From assembly GCA_903868595.1 (NCBI GenBank), contig CAIPVV010000021.1:62001-126000 (forward strand): a stretch of 64,000 bases of DNA, written 5' to 3'. This DNA comes from an uncultured Pseudomonadota bacterium. GTDB lineage: Bacteria > Pseudomonadota > Gammaproteobacteria > Steroidobacterales > Steroidobacteraceae. Below are positions 8,560-17,924 of the stretch, piece by piece. Each line of letters begins with the position of its first letter. The stretch's first letter is position 1. The notes under the pieces were generated by a model, which worked only from the letters and a program-made list of their open reading frames with translations, was not told the origin of the DNA and did no database searches. The translations under genes were made by a program, and so were the position numbers.

Positions 8560-9558
8560 CTACCGGCCGACGGCGCGGCGACCCGCGTCCGGCTGGTCCG
8601 TGAAGAAGCCGTCGATCCCCGCGTCAAGGTACGCACGGATCTCCGCCTCCACGTCGCCGCGGCCGGCAGGCAGCGTGCCCCGGCGCAGCGGCGCCGGCAG
8701 GAACTCATTTTCGGCGCGGAACGTCCAGCAGTGCACGGCCAGGCCCGCGCGGTGCGCATCGGCCACGAGCGGGCCGGGCGCTGCCAGCGCACCGTCCGCA
8801 TCCCGCCCGATCACGCACTGCTTGTTGACGCCGATCACGTCCGCGAACCCCGCCACCCCCGCAAGGCCCGCCGGCGTCAGGAGCGCGCGCGAATCCCGCG
8901 GATCGCCCGCGGCCTGCAGGTCCCAGGGCGCACCCTGCGCATCCAGCAGCAACACCAGCGGGTGCACCGTGCGCTCGCGCAGGGCACGAAGGTTCCCGGT
9001 CTCGAAGGACTGGATGAACACGGGCGCGTCGCAGCCATGCTCGGCCAGCTGGGCGAGCAGCGGCTCCTCCAGCGCCAGCCCCCGCGCCGCGAAGTGGCTG
9101 GGGTGCTTGGTTTCCGGGTACACGCCGATCAGCGCAAGGCCGCGCATCGCGCGCTCCTCATTGATACCGGCCAGGAAGCGCAGTATCTCGGTGAAGGTCG
9201 GGACCGAGAACTGCCCGTCGTAGGCGGTGTTCTGCGGTCGCAGCGCCGGCAGCCGCTCCCGCGCGCGCAGGCGCTTGATTTCCGCGAGCGTAAAGTCCTC
9301 GGTAAACCAGCCGCTCACCTCAACGCCATCGATGCGCTGCGTACGATGGCGGTCGGCAAATTGCGCCAGCACCGCCACGTCGGTCGTGCCGCCGATCTCG
9401 TTCTCGTGGCGGGCGATGAGCACGCCGTCGCGCGTCGCCACCAAGTCCGGCTCGATGTAGTCCGCGCCCTGCTCGATCGCCAGCTGGTAGCTGGCGAGCG
9501 TGTGCTCGGGCCGGTAGCCGCAGGCGCCGCGGTGTCCGATGACCAGCGGCAGGCCCAT
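8560..9558 (-). CDS. Glycerophosphodiester phosphodiesterase
   Basis: GDPD-family TIM-barrel enzyme expected to split glycerophosphodiesters into glycerol-3-phosphate and an alcohol. The N-terminus carries the catalytic block GHRGACGYRPEHTLASY, then the metal-binding IEPDLVATRDGVLIARHE. Length is 332 residues. Sequence resembles periplasmic GlpQ, yet there is no signal peptide and only six bases separate it from the gor stop, so the product is predicted cytoplasmic (UgpQ-like location). It is probably cotranscribed with gor; no functional link is evident. Confidence 0.92.
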   Translation of the reverse strand: MGLPLVIGHRGACGYRPEHTLASYQLAIEQGADYIEPDLVATRDGVLIARHENEIGGTTDVAVLAQFADRHRTQRIDGVEVSGWFTEDFTLAEIKRLRARERLPALRPQNTAYDGQFSVPTFTEILRFLAGINEERAMRGLALIGVYPETKHPSHFAARGLALEEPLLAQLAEHGCDAPVFIQSFETGNLRALRERTVHPLVLLLDAQGAPWDLQAAGDPRDSRALLTPAGLAGVAGFADVIGVNKQCVIGRDADGALAAPGPLVADAHRAGLAVHCWTFRAENEFLPAPLRRGTLPAGRGDVEAEIRAYLDAGIDGFFTDQPDAGRRAVGR

Positions 9559-9564
9559 GCGCGC

Positions 9565-10908
9565 CTAGCGCATCGTCACCAGCTCTTCGGAGCTGGTGGG
9601 ATGGATGGCGACGGTATCGTCGAAGTCCTGCTTGGTGGCGCCCATGCGCACGGCCACCGCAAACCCCTGCAGCATCTCGTCGGCCCCGGGGCCCAGGACA
9701 TGCACGCCGATCACCTTGCGCTCATTCCCCAGCGTCACCAGCTTCATGCGGGTCTTGGGCTTGGCCGTCGTCATCGCGTGGTACATCGGCACGAAATCGG
9801 AGGTATAGACCTGCACCTGGTCGCCGTGGCGCGCACGCGCCTCTTCCTCCGAGAGGCCTACGGTGCCGATCGGCGGATGGCTGAAGATCACGGTCGGGAC
9901 GTTGTCGTAGTCCAGGTGCCGCCCGGCCATGCCGCCCCAGAGCCGGTCGGCCAGGCGCCGGCCCGCGGCGATCGCCACGGGCGTGAGCTGCGCGCGGCCG
10001 GTGACGTCGCCGATCGCAAAGAGGCCCTTGACCTGCGTCCCCTGGAAACGATCGGTCGGGATGTAGTCCTCGGCGTCCAGCGCCAGGCCTACCGCTGGCG
10101 CGATGCAGTCGCTCAGCGGCTGCCGGCCCACCGCCCAGATGAGCGCATCCTGCCCGCCCAGGACCCGCCCGTCGGCGATCTGCACGTGGATGCCGTCCGC
10201 CTCACGCGACAGCGCCGCAGGCGGCGCGTGCAGCAGCACCTCCACGCCCGACTCGCGCAGGGACTCCAGCGCACCCTCCGCCAGCGAGAGGTCGAAGCCG
10301 CGCAGCAGCCGCTCGCTGCGCACCAGGAGCGTGACCTGGCTGCCCAGCGCCGCGAAGACGCCGGCGATCTCCACCGCGATGTAGCCGCCGCCGACGATCG
10401 TCACGCGCTGCGGCCGCTGCTCCAGCTCGAAGAAGCCGTCGGAATCGATCCCCAGCTCCGCGCCGGGGATGTCCGGGCGCCACGGCCGGCCGCCGGTGGC
10501 GATGAGCACGCGCTCGCCGCGCAGGCGCTGGCCGTTGACCTCCACCTCCCCCGGCGCCACCAGGCGGCCATGGCCGCGCACGAGCTGCACCTTGCGGTTG
10601 CCCAGGTTGCGCTCGTAGATGCCGTTGAGGCGCAGGATGTAGGCGTCGCGCTTTTGCTTGAGGCTCGCCCAGTCGTGGCCGGCGGTGCGGGCGTCAAATC
10701 CGTACTCCGGGGCGTCCTGCAGCGCGTGGGCGATCTGCGCGGCGTTCCACATGACCTTCTTGGGGACGCAGCCCACGTTCACGCAGGTACCGCCCAGGCG
10801 GCCGGATTCGATGATCACGGCGCGGGCGCCGTACCCGGCCGCACGCTGCGCCGCCGCGAGCCCGCCGCTGCCGCCACCGATGACAATCAGGTCGTATGCA
10901 CTGCTCAT
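9565..10908 (-). CDS. gor: Glutathione-disulfide reductase
   Basis: FAD/NADPH flavoenzyme that regenerates reduced glutathione. The start before [15 protein letters not shown] was chosen because the FAD-binding GGGSGG motif should lie about ten residues in; an upstream extension adds 17 non-homologous residues. The redox-active disulfide is Cys42/Cys47 in [14 protein letters not shown]. The NADPH-binding [17 protein letters not shown] and the C-terminal dimer-interface HPTSSEE motif with its catalytic histidine are present. At 447 residues it matches the family. Related flavin disulfide reductases are possible, but the C-terminal motif favours Gor. Confidence 0.93.
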   Translation of the reverse strand: MSSAYDLIVIGGGSGGLAAAQRAAGYGARAVIIESGRLGGTCVNVGCVPKKVMWNAAQIAHALQDAPEYGFDARTAGHDWASLKQKRDAYILRLNGIYERNLGNRKVQLVRGHGRLVAPGEVEVNGQRLRGERVLIATGGRPWRPDIPGAELGIDSDGFFELEQRPQRVTIVGGGYIAVEIAGVFAALGSQVTLLVRSERLLRGFDLSLAEGALESLRESGVEVLLHAPPAALSREADGIHVQIADGRVLGGQDALIWAVGRQPLSDCIAPAVGLALDAEDYIPTDRFQGTQVKGLFAIGDVTGRAQLTPVAIAAGRRLADRLWGGMAGRHLDYDNVPTVIFSHPPIGTVGLSEEEARARHGDQVQVYTSDFVPMYHAMTTAKPKTRMKLVTLGNERKVIGVHVLGPGADEMLQGFAVAVRMGATKQDFDDTVAIHPTSSEELVTMR

Positions 10909-11022
10909 GGGCGTTGAAATCTCCAGGATTGGCAGCATGTTACACCGGAGGGCCCGCACAGCCCTCCAGGCTTGTTCTAAGATGCCCCGTCACCCCCCTC
11001 AAGAGTCCCAAAGCGCCCCACG

Positions 11023-13047
11023 ATGGACACTTCCAATCCCCTGCTCCGCGAACTGCCCCTGCCCGCCTTTCAGGATATCCGCCCAGAGCATGTGGAGCCG
11101 GCCATCCGCGAGTTGCTCACGGAGAGCCGCGCCCGCATCGCCCAGATCGAGCAGATCGCCGCGCCCACGTTCCAGAACTTCGTGGAGCCACTGGAGGACC
11201 TGCAGCACCGGCTGGCGCGCGCCTGGTCGCCCGTCGGGCACCTGAACGGCGTAATGAACTCCGATGCGCTGCGCGAGCAGTACAACGCCTGCCTGCCGCT
11301 GCTGTCCGACTACGGCACCGACATCGCGCAGAGCGAGCCGCTGTACCGCGCCTACAAGACGGTCAAGTCGCTGGAGGGCGCGCGCCTGGATACGGCCCAG
11401 CGGATGCTGGTGGACCACGCGCTGCGGGATTTCGAGCTGGCCGGCGTGGCGCTGGATGGCGCCAAGAAGGAGCGCTTCAAGGCCGTGATGCTGGAGCTCT
11501 CCAGCCTCGGCGCGAAGTTCGAGGAAAACGTGCTGGATGCGACCAACGCCTTCAGCCACGAGGTGACCGACGAGAAGCTGCTGGAAGGCCTGAACGCCAC
11601 GATCCTGGAGCAGGCGCGCGAGCGCGCCGTGGCGGCCGGCAAGGACGGCTGGCTGCTGGGGCTGGACCAGCCGACCTACGTCGCCATCGTCACGGACGCC
11701 AAGTCACCGGAGCTGCGGCAGGCCTTCTACCGCGCGTGGAGCACCCGGGCCTCTGACCAGGGCCCGACGCCGGCGCGCTTTGACAACACCCAGGTGATGG
11801 AGGACCTGCTGCGCCTGCGCCACGAGACGGCGCAGCTGCTGGGCTTCCCCAACTACGCGGCCTACGCCCTGGCCACCCGCATGGCCAAGAGCGTGGACGA
11901 GGTGCTGGCGTTCCTGCGCAAGCTGGCCGTGGCCGCCCGCCCGGCGGCGCTGCGGGACCTGGCGGAGCTGGAGGAGTTTGCCGGCCGCAAGCTGGACGCC
12001 TGGGACGTGACGTACTACTCCGAGCGCCTGCAGGAGGAGCGCTACAGCATCTCGCAGGAGGAACTGCGCGAGTACTTCGCGCTGCCGCGCGTGCTGGAGG
12101 GGCTCTTCGGGGTCATCGAGCGCCTCTTCCTCGTGAAGATCCGCATGCGCGAGGGCGTCGCCGTGTGGCATGCCGACGTGCGCTACTACGACATCTTCGA
12201 TGCCCAGGGCACGCTCATCGGCGGCTTCTACCTGGATCCCTACGCCCGCCCGCACAAGCGCAGCGGCGCCTGGATGGACGACTGCGTCGGCCGCAAGGAC
12301 ACCGCCTCCGGCAGCGCCCTGCCGGTGGCCTACCTGGTCCTGAACGCGCTGCCCGGCGCCGCCGGCAAGCCGGCGCTGCTGACCCACGATGACGTGGTGA
12401 CCTTGTTCCATGAATTCGGCCACGGGCTGCATCACATGCTCACGCGCGTGGGCTACCCCAGTATCTCCGGCATCAACGGCGTGAGCTGGGATGCGGTGGA
12501 ACTGCCGAGCCAGTTCATGGAGAACTACGCCTGGGACCCGGAGGTCATCGCCCAGCTGGCCACGCACCACGAGACCGGTGCACCGCTGCCGGCGGAGAAG
12601 ATCCAGCAGCTCATGCGCACACGCAGCTTCCAGGCGGGCCTGGCGACACTGCGCCAGGTGGAGTTCGCGCTGTTCGACTTCCGCCTGCATGCCGAGTTCG
12701 ACCCGGCCCGCGGCGGACGCGTGCACGAGATCCTCGCCGAGGTGCGCAAGGAAGTGGCCGTCATCCGGATCCCGGAATGGAACCGCTACCCCAACAACTT
12801 CGGGCACATCTTTGCCGGCGGCTATGCCGCCGGGTACTACAGCTACAAGTGGGCCGAGGTGCTGGCCGCCGATGCCTTCGCGGCGTTCAAGGAGACCGGC
12901 GTCTTCAACCCCGAGACGGCCAAGCGCTTCCTGGACAGTATCCTCTCGCGCGGCGGCAGCCGCGATGCGCTGGAGGCGTTCATCGAGTTCCGCGGCCGCG
13001 CGCCGGACATCACGCCGCTGCTGCAACTGCACGGTATTGCGGCCTAG
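11023..13047 (+). CDS. prlC: Oligopeptidase A (M3 zinc metallopeptidase)
   Basis: Cytoplasmic peptidase that degrades short peptides, including cleaved signal peptides. It has 674 residues. The zinc motif HEFGH is at 463-467, preceded by LLTHDDVVTLF, and the third ligand glutamate lies in the following 'SWDAVELPSQFMENY' segment. The N-terminus NPLLRELPLPAFQDIRPEHVEPAI is typical of OpdA. It diverges from gor and xthA follows after 29 nt. A -10-like TAAGAT at 10978-10983 could serve it. Confidence 0.96.
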   Translation: MDTSNPLLRELPLPAFQDIRPEHVEPAIRELLTESRARIAQIEQIAAPTFQNFVEPLEDLQHRLARAWSPVGHLNGVMNSDALREQYNACLPLLSDYGTDIAQSEPLYRAYKTVKSLEGARLDTAQRMLVDHALRDFELAGVALDGAKKERFKAVMLELSSLGAKFEENVLDATNAFSHEVTDEKLLEGLNATILEQARERAVAAGKDGWLLGLDQPTYVAIVTDAKSPELRQAFYRAWSTRASDQGPTPARFDNTQVMEDLLRLRHETAQLLGFPNYAAYALATRMAKSVDEVLAFLRKLAVAARPAALRDLAELEEFAGRKLDAWDVTYYSERLQEERYSISQEELREYFALPRVLEGLFGVIERLFLVKIRMREGVAVWHADVRYYDIFDAQGTLIGGFYLDPYARPHKRSGAWMDDCVGRKDTASGSALPVAYLVLNALPGAAGKPALLTHDDVVTLFHEFGHGLHHMLTRVGYPSISGINGVSWDAVELPSQFMENYAWDPEVIAQLATHHETGAPLPAEKIQQLMRTRSFQAGLATLRQVEFALFDFRLHAEFDPARGGRVHEILAEVRKEVAVIRIPEWNRYPNNFGHIFAGGYAAGYYSYKWAEVLAADAFAAFKETGVFNPETAKRFLDSILSRGGSRDALEAFIEFRGRAPDITPLLQLHGIAA

Positions 13048-13076
13048 CGCCGCCGCGGCCGGGGAGCAGACACGCC

Positions 13077-13853
13077 GTGACCACCGTCGCCAGCTGGAAC
13101 GTCAACTCGCTCAAGGTGCGCCTGCCGCAGCTGCTGGAGTGGCTGGCCGCCAACCCCGTGGACGTGATCGGGCTGCAGGAGACCAAGCTCACCGACGAGA
13201 ACTTCCCGCAGGCGCAGATCGAGGCGCTGGGCTACCACGTCGTGCGCAGCGGCCAGAAGACCTACAACGGCGTGGCGCTGCTCTCCCGGGCGCCGATCCG
13301 GGATGCCAAGTTCGACCTGGAGGGGCTGGAGGATCCGCAGCGCCGGGTGGCCATCGGCAGCGTCGGCGGCGTGCGCTACGTCAACCTGTACGTGCCCAAC
13401 GGGCAGGCGGTGGGCTCCGAGAAGTACGCCTACAAGCTGCGCTGGCTGCAGGCCCTGCAGCGCGTCCTGGCGGCGGAGCTCGCGGCACACCGCCACCTGG
13501 TGGTGATGGGGGATTTCAACATCGCCCCGGAGGACCGCGACGTGCACGACCCGAAGGCCTGGGAGGGCCAGATCCTCTGCAGCCAGCCCGAGCGTGACGC
13601 ACTGCACGGGCTGCTGGAGCTGGGCCTGGTGGATACCTTCCGGCTGTTCGAGCAGCCGGCGGCGAGCTTCAGCTGGTGGGACTACCGCCAGGCGGGTTTT
13701 CGTCGCAATCTGGGCCTTCGCATCGACCTGATCCTGGCCAGCAGTGCATTGCGGGAAAGTTGCGTGCAGTCCACGATCGACAAGGAGCCGCGGCGTGCCG
13801 AGCGGCCCTCCGACCACGCCCCGGCGGTGGCCGGTTTCCAGCTGCCGCTTTGA
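13077..13853 (+). CDS. xthA: Exodeoxyribonuclease III (AP endonuclease)
   Basis: Mg-dependent nuclease of base-excision repair that cuts at abasic sites and trims 3' ends. The GTG start before TTVASWNVNSLKVRL was chosen because this is the family N-terminus and GGGGAG lies ten bases upstream; the open frame extends 100 codons further into prlC but is a shadow there. Motifs in order are IGLQETKL (metal Glu), VNLYVPNG, GDFNIAPEDRDVHDP, LRIDLIL and SDHAPAV (catalytic Asp-His). Length is 258 residues, usual for XthA. Confidence 0.96.
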   Translation: MTTVASWNVNSLKVRLPQLLEWLAANPVDVIGLQETKLTDENFPQAQIEALGYHVVRSGQKTYNGVALLSRAPIRDAKFDLEGLEDPQRRVAIGSVGGVRYVNLYVPNGQAVGSEKYAYKLRWLQALQRVLAAELAAHRHLVVMGDFNIAPEDRDVHDPKAWEGQILCSQPERDALHGLLELGLVDTFRLFEQPAASFSWWDYRQAGFRRNLGLRIDLILASSALRESCVQSTIDKEPRRAERPSDHAPAVAGFQLPL

Positions 13854-13950
13854 CATATGGGTCATGCCGGATGCCGAAACTGTGGGGCTCGTCGCTGGCT
13901 TTGGCCGTATGGCGTGACTAGACTGCCGCAGGTTTCAACTGCCACAAGCC

Positions 13951-14955
13951 ATGTATAACGCCCGCCGCAGCGATTACGACGTCACCAACACCGTGAAGGT
14001 CAGTTCGGCGGCGGACGTGCGGGATGCGGTGCAAGCGCTGCTGGTGGCGACCTGGCCGGGTATGGACTTCACGCCCCTGGCCCACGCCTTCCGCGACTTC
14101 GAACTGGCCTTCACCGGTCGCATGCCGGGCTATTTCGGCGTCGATACCGTGTACCACGACCAGCAGCACACGCTGGACGTGACGCTGGCGATGGCCCGGT
14201 TGATCTGCGGCTACGAGCAGAGCCACAAGGATTCCGAGCTGGCCCTGGGGGCCGAGCGTGCCGCGGTGGGCATCCTGCTCGCGCTGTTCCACGACATCGG
14301 CTACCTGCGTGAGCGCGGCGAGGAAGCCCGCAACGGGGCCGAGTTCACCCGCAACCATGTCTCGCGCGGCGCGCGCTTCCTGTCGCGCTACCTGCCAACC
14401 ATCGGCTTTGCCCACTGGACGCACATTACCGGCGAGGTCATCCACTTCACCGGCTACGAGAAGACCTTCGAGCAGATCGGTCAGGTGATCAGCGATCCGC
14501 GCGACCTCAAGTTGGGTCACCTGCTGGGCACGGCCGACATGATCGCCCAGATGGCCGACCGCTGTTACCTGGAGAAGTGCCGCGACCGGCTGTACCCGGA
14601 GTTCGTGCTGGGCGGCGTTGCGGTTCCGATGGGCACGGGCGGCAAGGGCATCAAGTACGCCTCGGGCCTGGACCTGCTGCGTCAGACGCCGACGTTCGTG
14701 GAGGATGTCCGCCGCAAGCGGCTGGACAGCGGGTTTGACAGCGCCTACCGCTACCTGGAGCCGCTGTTCGACGGCCGCAATCCCTATATCGAAGCCATCG
14801 ACGCCACCCTGGTGTTCCTGCGCCAGATCCTGCGCAGCGAGAGCTGGCGCCTGCTGCGCCGGAATCCCCAGGTGTTCGCCGCCCAGCCCGACACGATGGG
14901 CAACGTGCGTGGCCTGATGGTGGGTTACTTCAAGAAGGCCTGGACGGCGGACTGA
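13951..14955 (+). CDS. HD-domain phosphohydrolase
   Basis: A 334-residue protein with an HD-type metal-binding core: YHDQQHTLDVTLAMARL (around residues 68-84) followed by LALFHDIGYLRERGEE (around 110), then further His/Asp positions including NHVSRG and HFTGYE. Such domains hydrolyse phosphoester bonds, often in nucleotides or cyclic nucleotides. The substrate cannot be told from the sequence, and there is no HD-GYP signature. TAGACT at 13919-13924 is a possible -10 box. Its 3' end overlaps the convergent M15 peptidase gene by 26 nt. Confidence 0.85.
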   Translation: MYNARRSDYDVTNTVKVSSAADVRDAVQALLVATWPGMDFTPLAHAFRDFELAFTGRMPGYFGVDTVYHDQQHTLDVTLAMARLICGYEQSHKDSELALGAERAAVGILLALFHDIGYLRERGEEARNGAEFTRNHVSRGARFLSRYLPTIGFAHWTHITGEVIHFTGYEKTFEQIGQVISDPRDLKLGHLLGTADMIAQMADRCYLEKCRDRLYPEFVLGGVAVPMGTGGKGIKYASGLDLLRQTPTFVEDVRRKRLDSGFDSAYRYLEPLFDGRNPYIEAIDATLVFLRQILRSESWRLLRRNPQVFAAQPDTMGNVRGLMVGYFKKAWTAD

Positions 14956-15673
14956 CCGCCACGGCGGCCAGCGCCGCCGCCGACACAGGCTCCACGTTGA
15001 GCACGTAGCGCCGGTAGATCTGCGGTAGCACCGCCAGCACCTGCGCCTCCGCCTCCAGCCCCGCACCCGCCAGCGCCTCCTCCAACAGCCGCGGCGTCAG
15101 CGCCTGCATCGCCCCATCGGCGATCGGCCCGTAGCTCAAGTGCCAGGGCTCTGGCTGCACGCCGCCCCGGTCCGCGCGGTAGGGCCGGTAGAACCCATAG
15201 TCCGCGGCATGCGCGGCGAGCCACTGCTCCAGCCGGGCAAACACGCCCTGTGGCGCAAACTCCTCCGGCACCAGCCGCGCGCGCGCGCCCGGCGCCAGGG
15301 CGGCCGCATCGATCACGTCCAGCTCCGTGCCCCAGTGGTGGCGGCTCGCGCCCGGCAGCGCCGACCAGGTAAGGATGGCCTCCACGAGCGCCGGTGGCGC
15401 AAGGCTCGCCGCCTGCAGTGTGCGCCCCTGGGCGTCCAGCAGCTCCCGCTCGCCTCGATACTTGCCGTTCCATATCTGCCGCTGGCGCTCGAAATCCCGG
15501 TAGCCCGACACGGGTAGCAGCGCGATGCCGGCCTGGCTCGCCGCGGCGCGCAGTGCCGTGAACGGCGCCACCACGTCCCGGTGCAGCAGCACCGGCAGGC
15601 CCTCCACGGCCACCACGTGCGTAGCAGCCCGGCCAGTCAGTTCCAGTGAGTTCAGCGCCGGGGGGGAGGTCAT
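14930..15673 (-). CDS. D-alanyl-D-alanine carboxypeptidase, M15B (VanY-like)
   Basis: Zinc peptidase of the VanY/DacY type expected to trim D-Ala from peptidoglycan stem peptides. Motifs counted from the chosen ATG are SGYRD (56-60), SRHHWGTELD (110-119, zinc ligands His112 and Asp119) and EPWH (175-178, catalytic Glu175 and ligand His178). There is no obvious signal peptide or lipobox, unusual for a cell-wall enzyme; a second ATG eight codons upstream (15697) does not add one. It converges with the HD gene and diverges from the GGDEF-EAL gene. Confidence 0.88.
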   Translation of the reverse strand: MTSPPALNSLELTGRAATHVVAVEGLPVLLHRDVVAPFTALRAAASQAGIALLPVSGYRDFERQRQIWNGKYRGERELLDAQGRTLQAASLAPPALVEAILTWSALPGASRHHWGTELDVIDAAALAPGARARLVPEEFAPQGVFARLEQWLAAHAADYGFYRPYRADRGGVQPEPWHLSYGPIADGAMQALTPRLLEEALAGAGLEAEAQVLAVLPQIYRRYVLNVEPVSAAALAAVAVSPPSRPS

Positions 15674-15768
15674 GGGGGTAATTCTATTCCAACGCATGAA
15701 TCCAAGTCGGTGGCTTGGCCGCGAAGCTTCGGGTTAGTATCGAAACCGCTGCCAAAACAGGACGCAAG

Positions 15769-17850
15769 GTGCTCAGCCTAAAGACAAAATATGCGGTTTA
15801 CGGAGCTGCGATAGCGCTGGTCCTGGCAGTCGCCTTCACCACCATCTACGTGGTGCTTCTGGAACCGCGAGCCACCGGCCTGACCGCGGGCGAGCTACCG
15901 CTGCTGTTCGTGTTCGGCGCGATGCTGGTCATCACCTTGAGCTCCCTGCTGGCCTTCCTCTACGGCAGCCGCCTGGTGCGCAGCCTGGGCCGCATCACCA
16001 GCAGTGCCGAGCGCATCACCGCCGGCGACTTCACCCAGCCGATGGCCACGCTGCGGCGGGATGAACTGGGGGACCTGGAACGCACGGTGGAGCAGATGCG
16101 CCAGCGCCTGGCGCAGACCACGATCACGCGTAACTACCTCTACAGCGTCCTGAACAGCATGGCCGACGCCGTGTTCGTGACCGACAGCGCCGGGGCGATC
16201 AAGATTGCCAACGACGCGGCCTGCAGGCTCACCGTGCAGGCCGAGGAGGACCTGGTCGGCCAGCCGATCGAGGCGCTGCTGGATAGCTCCCCGGGTCGCA
16301 CCGCCGCCGAGGTGCTGGGGAAGGCACGTGAGGTCGGCGAGACGGTATTGCGCAGTAGCACCGGCCAGACGATCCCGATCTCCTTCACGGGATCGGACAT
16401 CGCCACCGAGGATCCGCAGTTTGCCGGCTGCATCTTCGTGGCTCGCGACATCACCGACCGCAAGCGCGCGGAGCGGCGTATCCGCTACCTCGCGCGCTAC
16501 GACGCGCTGACCAAGATCCCCAACCGCATGCAGTTCCAGCACCTGCTGCAGCAGGCGATCGCACGCAGCAACCGCACCGACAACGTCGTAGCCCTGCTCT
16601 ACCTGGACATGGACCGCTTCAAGGAGGTCAACGACACCTTCGGCCATGGCGCGGGCGACCGCGTGCTGGAAGTGCTCACCGAGCGCCTCACCAGCGTGCT
16701 GCCCGAGGGCACCGTCATGGGCCGCCTGGCGGGCGATGAGTTCGCGATATTCATCGAAGGACTCTCGCAGGCGGAGGCGCGCAGCGCCGTGCGCCAGCTC
16801 TCCGCGGCGATCCTGCAGTCGGTCGGCCAGGCATTCCACGTGAACCAGCAGGAAGTGTTCCTGACGGTGAGCATCGGCGCAGCCTTCTGCCCGCGCGATG
16901 CGGAAAACGTCATCGACGTGATTCGCAACGCCGATGCCGCGATGTACTACTCCAAGCAGAACGGCGGCAACAGCTGCGTGTTCTACTCGCCGGACATGAA
17001 CGCCGCGGCGGTGGAGCGACTCATGCTCAAGAGCAAGCTCAAGCGCGCGCTGGAGCGCGACGAGCTGGTGATCCGCTACATGCCGAAGGTGGACCTCACG
17101 GACGGACGCATCATGGGTGCCGAGGCCCTGCTGCGCTGGCGCCTGCCGGGCCACGGGGACATACCGCCTTCGCAGTTCATCCCGCTGGCCGAGGAGAACA
17201 ACCTCATCCTGGGCGTGGGCGAGTGGGTGCTGAACCGTGTCTGCATCGACTACCGCGTCCTTAGCACCCAGGTCCGCGACGTCGGCCGCATCGCGCTGAA
17301 CCTCTCGCTCAAGCAGCTGCGCCAGGCCAGCTTCATCCTGCGCTGCCGCTCGGTGTTCGAGCGCCACGAGGTCTCGCCGCGGAACCTGGAGCTGGAGATC
17401 ACCGAGACCACGCTGATGGCCGACCCCAAGCGCACGATCGGCATGCTGCGCGAGCTGCGGGACCTGGGCGTGCACCTAGCCATTGATGACTTCGGTACCG
17501 GCTACTCCTCACTCTCGGCCCTGCAGCAGTTCCCGATCGGCACGCTGAAGATCGACCAGTCGTTCGTGCGCAACGCCGCCACCGACCCCAACGACGCCAC
17601 GCTGGTGCGCACCATTATCGAGATGGGCCGCAGCCTCGGGATGCACGTGGTGGCCGAGGGCGTGGAGACGCCCGAGCAGCTGGCGTTCCTGCGCAGCGTG
17701 CACTGCCACTATGCCCAGGGCCGCCTCTTTGGCGAGCCCTGCACGGCAGAGGTGCTGGGCAGCCTGTTGATCGCCCAGGAGAGCGGCCGGCCGCCGTTCG
17801 GGGCCCTCTTCCCGTCCGAGCAAACCCGCAGCCCCGCACTGCTGGCCTAA
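15769..17850 (+). CDS. Membrane HAMP-PAS-GGDEF-EAL c-di-GMP protein
   Basis: Bifunctional-looking c-di-GMP enzyme. I prefer the GTG start because AGGA lies six bases upstream and the first membrane helix follows; a TTG at 15715 would add 18 residues. Order: TM helix (about 8-30), short periplasmic loop, TM helix (45-67), HAMP, PAS (about 121-240), GGDEF domain with variant signature AGDEF (321-325) and EAL domain with EALLRW (452-457). The EAL catalytic set looks complete: ALNLS, ELEITE, IDDFGTGYSS, TLKIDQSF, AEGVET. No RxxD inhibitory site precedes AGDEF. Phosphodiesterase activity is well supported; cyclase activity is possible because A-GDEF variants can be active. Confidence 0.92.
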   Translation: MLSLKTKYAVYGAAIALVLAVAFTTIYVVLLEPRATGLTAGELPLLFVFGAMLVITLSSLLAFLYGSRLVRSLGRITSSAERITAGDFTQPMATLRRDELGDLERTVEQMRQRLAQTTITRNYLYSVLNSMADAVFVTDSAGAIKIANDAACRLTVQAEEDLVGQPIEALLDSSPGRTAAEVLGKAREVGETVLRSSTGQTIPISFTGSDIATEDPQFAGCIFVARDITDRKRAERRIRYLARYDALTKIPNRMQFQHLLQQAIARSNRTDNVVALLYLDMDRFKEVNDTFGHGAGDRVLEVLTERLTSVLPEGTVMGRLAGDEFAIFIEGLSQAEARSAVRQLSAAILQSVGQAFHVNQQEVFLTVSIGAAFCPRDAENVIDVIRNADAAMYYSKQNGGNSCVFYSPDMNAAAVERLMLKSKLKRALERDELVIRYMPKVDLTDGRIMGAEALLRWRLPGHGDIPPSQFIPLAEENNLILGVGEWVLNRVCIDYRVLSTQVRDVGRIALNLSLKQLRQASFILRCRSVFERHEVSPRNLELEITETTLMADPKRTIGMLRELRDLGVHLAIDDFGTGYSSLSALQQFPIGTLKIDQSFVRNAATDPNDATLVRTIIEMGRSLGMHVVAEGVETPEQLAFLRSVHCHYAQGRLFGEPCTAEVLGSLLIAQESGRPPFGALFPSEQTRSPALLA

Positions 17851-17912
17851 GCCGGCGCGGCCGGCAGCTGGCGGCTGTGCGCGACAACACGGCTGCGGCG
17901 CGGCCGGCTGGC

Positions 17913-17918
17913 TAGAAT
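17913..17918 (+). promoter_or_regulatory. -10 box of a probable leaderless transcript
   Basis: TAGAAT lies only six bases before the ATG of the phospholipase D family gene. A sigma-70 start site about seven bases downstream of this box would fall on or next to the ATG, giving a leaderless mRNA. No Shine-Dalgarno sequence is present. The -35 region is weak. Confidence 0.5.
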
Positions 17919-17924
17919 CCCCCC

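Noticed and set aside
8731-10917. Long plus-strand open frame antisense to the glycerophosphodiesterase and gor
   Set aside because: Arg/His/Gln-rich shadow composition, while both opposite frames carry complete family motifs.
12777-13076. Upstream extension of the xthA frame
   Set aside because: The extra 100 codons lie inside prlC and are not family-like; the GTG at 13077 has a good ribosome-binding site.
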